From Atherinomorus stipes (lineage: Eukaryota; Chordata; Actinopteri; Atheriniformes; Atherinidae), in contig JALJCO010013695.1 of NCBI GenBank assembly GCA_023101725.1, forward strand, positions 1-64,000: a stretch of DNA of 64,000 nucleotides, read 5' to 3'. The notes beneath the pieces are model-generated. The model saw only the letters and a program-made list of their open reading frames with translations. It made no database searches and was not told where the DNA came from. Each line of letters starts with the position of its first letter. The stretch's first letter is position 1. Of this stretch, positions 57,101 through 60,967 are shown piece by piece. The position numbers and the translations under genes are program-made.

Positions 57101-58186
57101 GAAGGTCTCTGGTTTAAAAGACTGGATCTTGTCGTGGCGCTCCACACAGAAGCCAAGCGTTGGGGTCTGGCAGGGTCCGAATGAGATCAGGGAGGAGTCC
57201 AGGTTGCCGTATTTACCTTGGAAATATTTGGTCTGGAACCTGGAAGACAGGTGTAGACGTCGGTGAGCGCGTGTCATCGGCTGTGGCAGTGGCGGGCGTG
57301 GCGGCGGGCTACCGGGTGAAGGCGCAGCCGATGCGCAGATCCAGCTCCTGGCGAGCATCCACGGACAGCGCTTCGTTCCGGTTGGGCTCTCGGAGGTTGC
57401 TCATGGCGTTCCAGATGTCCGTGTCCGTGATGGAGCTGAACTTGGCTCGGTAAATGTTCTGATCCCCGATGTTCCCCTTGCTCATCACCGGCAGGACGGC
57501 ATCCAGAACCTGGGGACAACACCAGAGACCTTTCCAACTGACACAATCAAGAACGGACGAGATCATCACGTTTACAGAAGACATGGAAGCAGAGAGACTA
57601 AACTTTACTGCTTTTATGGATGCTTTTATGACAGTCCTAATATATTCAGTTAATGAAAATGTTGGGGGGGGGGGGTTACCGCGGTTTTCCGCGACCCTGA
57701 ACTGGATAAGCGGTACAGAAAAAAAAGAAAGAAAAAATGATTAATTTTTAAAAAATTTTATTTTTTGTTTTTTCATTAGTTTTAGTGAACTATAATAAGC
57801 CTGACCAGCACCGTCATCATCGTCTGGGATGTGAGACTGCCGTTTCCTGCTCATAAACGCACCACGGCTGCTCCGTACGATGATGAAACTGAACCATGTG
57901 AGCTGCTCCTGCTGAAGACTCACCTCAAAGCAGATGTTCTCGCCTTCTTTATCGCAGTCCAACCATAAAACCACGTAGTCGCAGCCTCTGGCCTCCACCT
58001 GCCAGGATGACGGGGGCTCGGGTTAGACCGCCCGGCACGACGGGGGGGTGGGGGGGGGTGCGCTGGGGAACGAGCCTACCTGCAGGAACTTCACCATGTT
58101 CAGCTTGGGATTGGCCTCCTTCTTCTCTGTTGGAGCTTTACTGAACAGCTCTGCAGGGTCCACCTTGTCCCAGTTGTTGTATTTCC
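13540..58186 (-). CDS. top3b: DNA topoisomerase III beta, spliced, 5' end outside window
   Basis: Type IA topoisomerase that passes single strands of DNA and, in animals, RNA. In known vertebrates it acts with TDRD3 and FMRP on mRNAs and R-loops. Sixteen coding exons (listed separately) join in frame to about 788 residues matching human TOP3B from about residue 68 to the end. Visible signatures are the TOPRIM acidic motif LDCDKEGEN, the catalytic tyrosine in [11 protein letters not shown] (Tyr336 in human), [16 protein letters not shown], zinc-finger Cys pairs in the last four exons, an RGG-rich basic tail and terminal AAYFV. All introns are GT-AG. Introns range from 67 bp to about 8.8 kb, the long ones swollen by repeats. 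The first ~67 residues (with the N-terminal TOPRIM Glu) are not between 58187 and 64000, so the gene continues off the right edge. Confidence 0.97.
13880..14067 (-). CDS. top3b: top3b coding exon (zinc fingers)
   Basis: Acceptor CAG|GCATGGGGTGC, donor CAG|GTAAGA; 188 bp, enters in phase needing 2 bases. Encodes [20 protein letters not shown], then [13 protein letters not shown] and [19 protein letters not shown]: three Cys pairs of the C-terminal zinc-binding region. Confidence 0.97.
14068..15135. other. Start of long top3b intron (14068-19437)
   Basis: No gene. Contains ordinary unique-looking sequence with scattered GTACGTGT and CpG patches; dispersed repeats begin at 15136. Confidence 0.4.
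15136..16020. mobile_element. TTAA-flanked fold-back MITE, family 3, copy 1
   Basis: TTAA|AGGAATATTCCACCC at the left and GGGTGGAATGTTCCT|TTAA at the right. The two arms (about 15136-15400 and 15750-16020) are near-perfect inverted repeats. The unique centre carries ATGGAAGCCGCGGTAGACGAG (15481), an open frame of 54 codons. A shorter relative sits at 38442-39059 and a fragment at 27725-27790. No transposase. Confidence 0.8.
17321..18494 (+). mobile_element. TTAA-flanked MITE, family 2, unexpanded copy
   Basis: TTAA|AGTTATACCGTGTAAC at the left, GTTACACGGTATAACT|TTAA at the right; 1174 bp with perfect terminal inverted repeats of about 20 bp. It is the inverse of 60968-63711. At about 18080-18142 it has exactly two units of the 31-bp repeat (GAGCTAATCCAGACGTT...) that is expanded in the other copy. 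An ATGGCGGAACAAAGTAAAAA segment starts at about 17601. Confidence 0.85.
18529..18580. repeat. (TA)n microsatellite
   Basis: About 50 bp of uninterrupted TA dinucleotides just outside the TTAA element. Confidence 0.95.
19387..19427. repeat. Short GACA/GACG repeat beside an exon
   Basis: GACAGACAGATGGACAGACA and GACG variants, ending about 10 bp from the donor of the 19438-19639 exon. Confidence 0.8.
19438..19639 (-). CDS. top3b: top3b coding exon
   Basis: Acceptor TGCAG|GCGAAGCCC, donor AAAG|GTGGTC; 202 bp. Encodes [20 protein letters not shown], then [19 protein letters not shown] and [19 protein letters not shown]. It completes the first zinc finger begun in the previous exon (CGKC). Confidence 0.97.
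19640..20170. other. top3b intron, no feature
   Basis: First part of the 7.7-kb intron 19640-27380; no gene or clear repeat seen. Confidence 0.4.
20171..20970. repeat. 38-bp minisatellite, about 21 units
   Basis: Tandem GGATCCTGTATGTGGTCCAG followed by A(T/C)GGATGGTGGTGGTCCT; each unit has a BamHI-type GGATCC. Variants (GTCC/GTTC, ATGGTGG/ATGCTGG) cluster toward the right half. Long frames through it are artefacts. Confidence 0.95.
20971..22094. other. top3b intron, apparently unique sequence
   Basis: About 1.1 kb between two arrays; no coding similarity or repeat recognised. Confidence 0.4.
22095..23760. repeat. 17-bp (15-17) minisatellite, about 98 units
   Basis: Tandem GGATCAGAGAGGTTCTA with variants GGGTCTA, GGATCTA and a 15-bp form lacking GG before ATCAG. 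The 15-bp form is frequent in the left half and rare after about 23300. The array spans 1.67 kb. Confidence 0.95.
23998..24213. mobile_element. Mariner/Tc1-type MITE
   Basis: TACACTCCTCACAAAAAGTT at the left and AACTTTTTGTGAGAAGTGTA at the right: inverted ends of about 25 bp with TA borders, 216 bp, no coding capacity. Confidence 0.75.
24214..26405. other. top3b intron, AT-rich then mixed; no supported gene
   Basis: No gene recognised. A small + strand frame at 25376-25570 encodes a hydrophobic stretch ([20 protein letters not shown]) followed by basic residues. It has no support as a gene. Confidence 0.4.
26406..27328. repeat. 11-bp minisatellite array A, about 84 units
   Basis: Tandem GC(G/A)GAGACGAA with many variants, purine-rich on the + strand. 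The left flank CCCCAAGCTTTACAGAAGTG then TTCTACAA resembles the left flank of the array at 49010-49904. The long Ser/Leu/Phe/Arg-rich frames on the minus strand repeat every 11 codons and are artefacts. The array ends only about 50 bp from the donor of the 27381-27481 exon. Confidence 0.95.
27381..27481 (-). CDS. top3b: top3b coding exon
   Basis: Acceptor TGCAG|GTATGGACGAG, donor CAG|GTCAGG; 101 bp. Encodes [19 protein letters not shown], then [14 protein letters not shown] with the first CxxC of the zinc region. Confidence 0.97.
27725..27790. repeat. Fragment of TTAA MITE family 3
   Basis: The CCAAAAAGGTCCATAAAAGT...ACTGCTCGTCCAAT stretch is shared with 15299-15360 and 38610-38672. No termini remain. 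Confidence 0.75.
27855..28760 (+). mobile_element. Tc1-like transposon with internal deletion
   Basis: Ends TACAGGGGGTGGACAATGAA and TTCATTGTCTAACCCCTGTA, inverted, with TA at the borders; 906 bp. The 5' part still encodes a helix-turn-helix region ([36 protein letters not shown]) that stops at about 28232. The 3' part (28227-28706) encodes the C-terminal half of the DDE/D domain: [18 protein letters not shown], then [15 protein letters not shown]. The first catalytic Asp region is missing. It is therefore a non-autonomous relic. Confidence 0.85.
28227..28706 (+). pseudogene. Tc1-like transposase fragment
   Basis: 159-codon open frame covering the second catalytic Asp (DDNAQIH) and the third acidic residue region ([11 protein letters not shown]), ending AAKGGPTPY. 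The N-terminal DNA-binding half is separated by a stop and a deletion of roughly half a domain. Confidence 0.8.
28761..30587. other. top3b intron; dispersed repeat at 28985-29240, otherwise no gene
   Basis: 28985-29240 (GTATCACCATGAAACTTTCC to TTTTTACAGAGGGGATTTTGG) is the inverse of about 53686-54110. A 125-codon + strand frame at 29612-29989 has no recognisable domain and is not called a gene. Confidence 0.5.
30588..30737 (-). CDS. top3b: top3b coding exon behind a (TG)n acceptor
   Basis: Acceptor TTCAG|ATGCAGAGC, donor ACCA|GTGAGT; 150 bp. Encodes [20 protein letters not shown], then [19 protein letters not shown] and [11 protein letters not shown]. Its acceptor is preceded, instead of by a pyrimidine tract, by about 40-55 nt of TG repeats (the CA run at 30757-30795). 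Skipping it would keep the frame. Confidence 0.96.
30757..30795. repeat. (CA)n microsatellite at a splice acceptor
   Basis: About 19 CA units, (TG)n on the transcribed RNA strand, ending about 20 nt upstream of the exon 30588-30737 acceptor. Confidence 0.97.
30988..31116 (-). CDS. top3b: top3b coding exon
   Basis: Acceptor TCCAG|GTACGGACG, donor GATAG|GTAACA; 129 bp. Encodes [20 protein letters not shown], then [20 protein letters not shown], part of the conserved type IA core. Confidence 0.97.
31163..31302. repeat. GC-rich (CAG/CCG)n triplet tract near an exon
   Basis: Mixed GCAGCC/GCAGCA trinucleotides over about 140 bp, starting some 45 bp upstream of the acceptor of the 30988-31116 exon. 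On the minus strand it is open as poly-alanine, in frame with that exon, back to an ATG at 31318. Confidence 0.9.
31375..32115 (+). mobile_element. Truncated Tc1-like transposon
   Basis: Begins TACACTTGCTTGCCCAAAAA after TA, like the terminal repeat of fish Tc1-like elements. It then encodes DNA-binding and DDE-domain pieces; the frame 31665-32066 contains [20 protein letters not shown] and [20 protein letters not shown] with the first catalytic Asp. The sequence diverges after about 32115, so the second half and the right terminal repeat are missing. Confidence 0.8.
32408..33835 (+). mobile_element. Full-length but decayed Tc1-like transposon
   Basis: Long terminal inverted repeats of about 200 bp (TACAGTTGTGTGGAAAAGTG... 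and ...TTTTTCACACAGCTGTA) with TA borders; 1428 bp. Between them lie broken transposase pieces: [40 protein letters not shown], then a DDE region ([20 protein letters not shown] at about 33150) and [11 protein letters not shown] (about 33420). Several stops and frameshifts. Nearly every family block is present, so it is old but not internally deleted. Confidence 0.88.
33933..34106 (-). CDS. top3b: top3b coding exon
   Basis: Acceptor TGCAG|GCTACACGG, donor ATCG|GTAACA; 174 bp. Encodes [20 protein letters not shown], then [19 protein letters not shown] and [10 protein letters not shown], a strongly conserved type IA block. Confidence 0.97.
34107..34576. other. top3b intron lead-in to the large array
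   Basis: Start of the 8.8-kb intron 34107-42905. From about 34510 the sequence (CGCTTTCACACTTGACC...GGACTCGGTCCG) looks like the unexpanded edge of a dispersed element that hosts the array. Confidence 0.4.
34577..38304. repeat. 54/58-bp minisatellite, about 66 units
   Basis: Unit: CGCTTCGGTTCTGCTTTCAT, ACCGTGATGAAAGTCGGAAC, ATT(GCTG)CAGTTATCATT. Two unit types differ by 4 bp (GCTG present, creating CTGCAG, or absent) and alternate irregularly. A second marker is CATACC/CTTACC. Flanking units carry CACACTGTGATG or CACACTGGGA. Copies at 34860-34990 and 35395-35660 are unusually indel-rich. Frames through it ([14 protein letters not shown]...) are artefacts. Confidence 0.97.
38442..39059. mobile_element. 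TTAA-flanked MITE, family 3, copy 2
   Basis: TTAA|AGGAATAGTTTCACCC at the left, GCGCTATTCCT|TTAA at the right. Shares the left arm and the centre with 15136-16020, including ATGGAAACCGCGGCAGACGA (38820), but has its own right end instead of an inverted left arm. Confidence 0.8.
39060..39778. other. top3b intron, no gene seen
   Basis: Mixed sequence with no recognisable coding or repeat structure. Confidence 0.35.
39779..39925. mobile_element. hAT-type MITE with 8-bp target duplication
   Basis: CAGGGATCCCCAATTCCGGT at the left and ACCGGAATTGGGGATCCCTG at the right: perfect inverted ends. Flanked by GTATAGTG (39771-39778) and GCATAGTG (39926-39933), 7 of 8 identical, as expected for hAT insertion. 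147 bp, non-coding. Confidence 0.88.
39926..40739. other. top3b intron; palindromic GGTCCG-rich patch at 39955-40170
   Basis: 39955-40170 contains repeated and inverted TTGGTCC/GGACCAA and CGAACC/GGTTCG motifs, probably another small fold-back element with unclear ends. The rest shows no gene. Confidence 0.4.
40740..41068. mobile_element. Fold-back MITE
   Basis: TAGCTACGTTTACATGG at the left and CCATGTAAACGCAGCTA at the right, with internal paired GATCGGA/TCCGATC motifs. A related end (CCATGTAAACGCAGCTACTG) occurs near 50153-50173. No coding capacity. Confidence 0.7.
41069..41627. other. top3b intron, no gene seen
   Basis: AT-rich sequence without recognised features. Confidence 0.35.
41953..42009 (+). 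other. tRNA-like pol III promoter (SINE head)
   Basis: A-box-like TGGTGCAGATGG, a short paired TCTTC...GAAGA anticodon-arm remnant and a B-box-like GGTTCAAGTCC. A tail with (TATC)n follows at 42087. It is a SINE head rather than a tRNA gene, since no acceptor stem closes. Confidence 0.5.
42087..42157. repeat. (TATC)n then (TC)n microsatellite
   Basis: About 13 tetranucleotide units, then a CT run; it may be the tail of the preceding SINE-like head. Confidence 0.93.
42906..43052 (-). CDS. top3b: top3b coding exon
   Basis: Acceptor CACAG|GCAGCGACG, donor CCCCAG|GTGAAG; 147 bp. Encodes [20 protein letters not shown], then [14 protein letters not shown] and [12 protein letters not shown]. Confidence 0.97.
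43489..44626. mobile_element. Fold-back dispersed repeat, copy 3 (both ends)
   Basis: Inverted ends AATAGGGGATTATCACGCTT and AAGCGTGATAATCCCCTATT; 1138 bp. Inside, the GTTTCCAGTGGAACAACTGG block and its reverse complement recur, as in copies 1 and 2. The variable homopolymer is C10 (about 43841) in one arm and G7 in the other. No transposase. A clean target duplication was not resolved. Confidence 0.82.
44870..45070 (+). repeat. Unexpanded relative of the 12.4-13.0 kb repeat
   Basis: AAGACTGCAGTGTGGAGGAT, then GTCGCTGCGTTTGTCTTTAT and TTGGATAAAAGTTACTGAAC match the minus strand of 12360-13060. The 16-bp unit CTGCAGTGTGGAGGAT (44935-44950) is present once. Confidence 0.65.
45175..45385 (+). 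pseudogene. LINE reverse transcriptase fragment
   Basis: An open frame reads [19 protein letters not shown], then [14 protein letters not shown], which matches the thumb-proximal part of L2/CR1/Rex1-type reverse transcriptases (WM..N.L.LN..KTE...F, then LGV..D..L). Only about 70 codons remain, with no YxDD catalytic block, so it is a short dead fragment. Confidence 0.7.
45386..46682. other. top3b intron, no gene seen
   Basis: Repeat-derived but without recognised structure; includes several GTTAGC/GCTAGC-rich patches. Confidence 0.35.
46683..46788 (-). CDS. top3b: top3b coding exon
   Basis: Acceptor CTCAG|GTTAAAACT, donor CTGG|GTGAGT; 106 bp. Encodes [20 protein letters not shown], then [16 protein letters not shown]. 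It contains the [10 protein letters not shown] motif of type IA topoisomerases. Confidence 0.96.
46789..47177. other. top3b intron, no gene seen
   Basis: Short stretch with a TTTCCATGG/CCATGGCAAC pair suggesting another small fold-back element; ends unclear. Confidence 0.35.
47178..48958. mobile_element. hAT-like non-autonomous transposon
   Basis: CAGGGGTCGGCAACCC at the left and GGTTGCCGACCCCTG at the right, the terminal repeats of a widespread fish hAT group. The next bases are also related (AAAGAGCC and GGCTCCAGAG). The flanking 8-mers ACATAGAT and AGCTAGAC are only partly alike. 1.78 kb with no transposase; contains a nested TTAA element at 47515-47979. Confidence 0.8.
47515..47979 (+). 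mobile_element. TTAA-flanked MITE, family 4, copy 1 (nested)
   Basis: TTAA|AGACACACAACGTAAC at the left, GTTCCGTTGTGTGTCT|TTAA at the right; 465 bp. It carries ATGTCGGATTCGGTAAAGAA (47774) opening 26 codons of very basic sequence. A sister copy is at 54214-54462. Confidence 0.82.
49010..49904. repeat. 11-bp minisatellite array B, about 81 units
   Basis: Tandem GC(T/C)GAGACGAA, related to array A at 26406-27328. A higher-order block containing CTGCAATGAAACAGCGACAA appears four times (about 49170, 49387, 49528 and 49684), so multi-unit segments were duplicated. Frames through it are artefacts. Confidence 0.95.
50211..50395. repeat. 34-bp minisatellite, about 5.5 units
   Basis: Tandem GACATGTCTGCTTTATTACA then CGGGAGGACGTGAG, ending about 160 bp from the donor of the 50559-50713 exon. 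Confidence 0.93.
50559..50713 (-). CDS. top3b: top3b catalytic-tyrosine exon
   Basis: Acceptor TGCAG|GCATGGGTC, donor GACGAG|GTCAGC; 155 bp. Encodes [18 protein letters not shown], then the active-site block [19 protein letters not shown], whose first Tyr forms the covalent 5'-phosphotyrosyl link (Tyr336 in human). The exon ends NNPICADE, where human has NHPYWADT. Confidence 0.97.
51021..51111 (-). CDS. top3b: top3b coding exon
   Basis: Acceptor TGCAG|GTGGAGTCG, donor TTTAG|GTATCT; 91 bp. Encodes [20 protein letters not shown], then [11 protein letters not shown], the conserved RPxALNT helix of the type IA fold. Confidence 0.97.
51112..52026. other. top3b intron, no gene seen
   Basis: Apparently unique sequence between the 51021-51111 exon and the next array. 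Confidence 0.4.
52027..52749. repeat. 24/25-bp minisatellite, about 29 units
   Basis: Tandem AGAACCTTTAATCCCAGTCA then GCACC or GCATC. A variant pair (AGCATCTAGAACCTATAATC then CCATTCAGTAC) recurs four times in the right half, showing duplication of a multi-unit block. Confidence 0.95.
52750..53685. other. top3b intron; A/T-rich low complexity
   Basis: 52917-53130 is nearly all A/T. 53445-53530 has a CGAGACGATAC...CGAGACGAGACGA patch of a kind common in fish DNA-transposon derivatives. No gene. Confidence 0.4.
53686..54130. repeat. Dispersed repeat, inverse of 28985-29240
   Basis: From ATCCCCTCTGTAAAAACTTT to AAATTTTTATGGTGATACCA, matching 29240-28985 in reverse complement. It encodes nothing recognisable. 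Confidence 0.7.
54214..54462 (+). mobile_element. TTAA-flanked MITE, family 4, copy 2
   Basis: TTAA|AGACCCACAACGGAAC at the left, GGTTGTGGGTCT|TTAA at the right; 249 bp. Matches 47515-47979 at both sides of an internal deletion that removes the ATG-containing part. Confidence 0.82.
54569..54682 (-). CDS. top3b: top3b coding exon
   Basis: Acceptor GACAG|GTATTCAAA, donor GCCCAG|GTGAGA; 114 bp, 38 whole codons. Encodes [20 protein letters not shown], then [18 protein letters not shown]. Confidence 0.96.
54683..55246. other. top3b intron, no gene seen
   Basis: No feature recognised before the 38-bp array. Confidence 0.4.
55247..56866. repeat. 38-bp minisatellite, about 43 units
   Basis: Tandem GTGTCCGACACCATGAAGGG then CTCGGATAGTCTCAATGA. 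Recurrent variants are CATCATG/CACCATG, CTCGG/CTCAG/CTCTG, GTCTCAA/GTCACAA and GAGTGTCC/GAGTGACC. The left third is richer in GTCACAACG; the right is more homogeneous. Confidence 0.96.
56947..57051. repeat. Near-perfect 45-bp-arm hairpin beside an exon
   Basis: Left arm 56947-56991 and right arm 57007-57051 are inverted repeats (about 38 of 45 positions pair) around a 15-nt loop. The uninterrupted core is AGTTATCGCGTGATT with its partner. It lies about 32 bp inside the intron from the donor of the 57083-57239 exon. It may be a tiny MITE or a structured intron element. Confidence 0.8.
57083..57239 (-). CDS. top3b: top3b coding exon
   Basis: Acceptor TCCAG|GTTCCAGAC, donor GCAAAG|GTGAGG; 157 bp. 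Encodes [20 protein letters not shown], then [20 protein letters not shown] and [12 protein letters not shown]. Contains the conserved [16 protein letters not shown] block. Confidence 0.97.
57313..57509 (-). CDS. top3b: top3b coding exon
   Basis: Acceptor CCCAG|GTTCTGGAT, donor ACCCG|GTAGCC; 197 bp. Encodes [20 protein letters not shown], then [19 protein letters not shown] and [20 protein letters not shown]. Confidence 0.97.
57510..57923. other. top3b intron with a G run
   Basis: 414 bp. Contains a G12 run near 57663 and AT-rich sequence; no gene. Confidence 0.5.
57924..57998 (-). CDS. top3b: top3b TOPRIM acidic-motif exon
   Basis: Acceptor GGCAG|GTGGAGGCC, donor TTTGAG|GTGAGT; 75 bp, 25 codons. 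Encodes [20 protein letters not shown] then NICFE. The DxDxE residues (D117, D119 and E121 by human numbering) coordinate the catalytic metal. Confidence 0.97.
58080..58186 (-). CDS. top3b: top3b 5'-most exon in window
   Basis: Acceptor TCCAG|GGAAATACAAC, donor CTGCAG|GTAGGC; 107 bp. Encodes (G)[19 protein letters not shown], then [16 protein letters not shown], corresponding to human residues from about 68. The preceding exon is outside the window. Confidence 0.97.
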
Positions 58187-58839
58187 CTGGAAAAGAGACG
58201 GAGCGATCATGAACATCCCATCAATCTGCCCCCCCCCCCCGCTGAGGTTTACGGTCCGAGCTCGGTGAACAGGTGAAGCCGTGATGAAGAGGAGCGTTCA
58301 TAAATGAGCTAAATACCTCCTCTATGTTTACTTATGGACGTTCCTTCAGGAGTCCATGATGGGTCACTTGTATGTAGGATAGAGATGTGACGTTCAGGAA
58401 CGAATCGATTCTGTTCAACAGCTCTTTTAAATGAACAATAAGAATCGGATCTCAGTTGTGAGCCAAATATCCAAATCAAGCATCATGGGAGCCTGATGCT
58501 TGATTCATGTGAACGCATCTATGGGCAGAAAGGGTCGTCCAGAAACTCAGTTCCAAAACCATTAACTAACATTTACACGGATGTAGCTCAGCTTTATTCT
58601 TTTTCTATTATATTCTTACTGTACTTACATCCGCCAAATTAGATATTATATAAACACCCTATATATGTTTTCATTAGCCTTAATAGAGTGAGTTCCTGCA
58701 TTACTACGGAAGACAATTAGGAGCACTGAAGAAAAAATAAAATAAAATTCTGAGAAAAAAGTTAAAATTCTGAATTTTTTCCAAAACATTTGAAATTTTT
58801 TTTTTTTTTTTTTTGGTCAATTTCTGAAAAAGTCAGAAT
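58187..58839. other. top3b intron, no gene seen
   Basis: A C10 run near 58228 and otherwise AT-rich sequence; no upstream top3b exon found here. Confidence 0.5.
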
Positions 58840-60626
58840 AGGTGGCTTTCAGTCACGTGACCCGGACACCGCCCGAAATGCAGACGGAGGGCAAGAAGTG
58901 TTTTCCTCCGGTTCAAAACACAGCGAAATGAATGACAGCGGGTATGCTGAGGCTTTGAATGGGCTGGTCCAGACACCATACGGCCAAAAAATATATTTAT
59001 ACATAAGATATGACCCATGAAGTCTAAATAAACCAGACTGGTCTGATAATCTTGTAGATTTACTGGCCGTGAGGCGATGACATCACAAACCATCTTGCTG
59101 CTGACAAAGCAACGCTCATAACTTTACTTCTGGGCATCCGATCTCAAAAAATTACAGCTGTAGGGGGGCCAGGTGTCCAAAATAAAGAAGGTAACGTGGT
59201 TTGGACGCGTTGGTCCCCCCCATGAGGCTGAGTTGCCTTTCCAATATCGTGTTCTCTCCCTAAGAGGGATTTTCCACACTGTTGCGGTGTTAACCTGTTA
59301 GTGAGCAGTGGAGGATGTGTGAGGCTCCGCCCCCCATCACACACGAGGACCATCAGCTGTTTGTTTTTTTTAAACCATAAAATGGACTGTACTTATAGCA
59401 TAATTTGCTTCATCATGTGCTGCAAAGCCCAGAATGAGGCTGCAAGCGGGGCAGAGATCCATCCGAGGTCCACAAAAAAAAAGAGAAAGAAAGCAAGGCT
59501 CATGACTTTCTGTCTGTCTGATGAACGAATCCTTCAGCAGCCAGAAGCCGACTATTCTGGTTCATGTCGGGTCAACCAGGATCCAGATAAGCTCTGAATG
59601 GCTGTTGTTTGTTTCTGTGGGTAACAGTGACTCATGCTATTTTAAATAAATAACCTAGCTCATAATATTGCTAACGCTGAGTGTTTTTATGTGTTGGATT
59701 AGGGATGGGCGATATGGACTAAAAAATGTATCACGATATTTCTTATTTATCACGGAAACGATAAATGACGATAAAAGCTATCAGCAAAATATTTTGTATT
59801 ATAAATCTGTCACTAAATTTGTCTTGAAAGCCCTACAAAATACCAGAAGCTACTATATCAATTAAGTTCAAGTAGTACACCTGTATTGCAAAACTGTAGT
59901 GACACCAATTAAACAAGTCTGAAATATGAGAGACCAAATGCCACATTTATTCAAACGATGCAAACGGAAAACTAACTTTGTTATTAAAAAAAACAAAGTA
60001 AAACACAACCTGGTAAATTGTCATCTCACGATAAAAACGATAAATTCAAATTGTTATCGTGGGAATTTCTTTGACGATATATCGCACACGATAAAATATC
60101 ACCCATCCCTAGCTTGGATCTTGTATATTAATTTATTTTACTTCTGTTATCCCAAATTTCTAATCGAATTTGAGGCTGTGCATACGTCAAACCGCATTTC
60201 TCCAAACTAGGTCCACAGAGATCCGCAGAAACCCCCTAAAACTGGTTTGCTGCCAGAGAGAGTGGGGAAATATCCTTAACAAAAATAATAAAATAATAAT
60301 AAATTATCTTACCTGTTTTAGAAAGCAGTCGCTGTAAACTTTGGCATTGTTAGACTCTGCTCCTCCCCCAACCGAAGGCGGAGGTTTAAAATCCACATTT
60401 TGCAGCGTTGTTTTGTCAGTTTTCCACATTTTTCAACTTTGTTAATGACAGTTTTAGGCACTCCAAAAAACAAAGTATCCTTTTCTCTGATAGGGTGATT
60501 GGAGCCATAAACTGCAGACACAGAGGCGTTTTCCACACAGATATTACAGGCCACTTTCCTTCTGGCCCTCCGTCTGCATTTCGCGCGCTAGCGTCTTATG
60601 AACGTGACATATGGTGCAACCAACCT
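58840..60626. mobile_element. Non-autonomous DNA transposon (AGGTGGCTTTCAGTCACGTG ends)
   Basis: AGGTGGCTTTCAGTCACGTGA at the left pairs loosely with ACGTGACATATGGTGCAACC then AACCT at the right. Host sequence on the two sides is alike (TTTCTGAAAAAGTCAGAAT at 58820 and 60712), suggesting insertion within a local A/T-rich repeat. No transposase. A second element is nested at 59701-60110. Confidence 0.6.
59701..60110. mobile_element. hAT-like MITE, nested
   Basis: AGGGATGGGCGATAT at the left and ATATCACCCATCCCT at the right, with internal CGATAAA/TTTATCG motifs typical of this fish MITE group. TTGGAT occurs just outside both ends (59693-59698 and 60114-60119), a possible target duplication with shifted borders. 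Confidence 0.8.
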
Positions 60627-60967
60627 ATTCTAAGAAAATATTCAAAATTGTAACTTTTATTCAGAACAATTGAAAAAAATAAAATACAATTCAGGAGATT
60701 TTTTTCCAATTTCTGAAAAAGTCAGAATGCTGACCTTTTTCCAGAACATTTGGAAAAAAACTTTTTTTTTTGTCCTGGAAATTTTTTTGTAATTTCTGAA
60801 AGTCAGAATTTTAACTTTTTTCTCAGAATTTTGTTTTTTTTCTTCAGTGGTCCGAATCGTCTTCCGTGCATTACTTAAATGTCCGTGTCTGAAAAACATT
60901 TGGACTGAAGTTGTTTTGAGTGGAAGTTAATTGTGGCCAGTTCAGTTTTGTTGTTCTATAAAGTGTT
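60627..60967. other. A/T-rich intron sequence
   Basis: Repeats of TTTTTCCAGAACATTTGGAA-like text shared with 58740-58830; no gene. Confidence 0.5.
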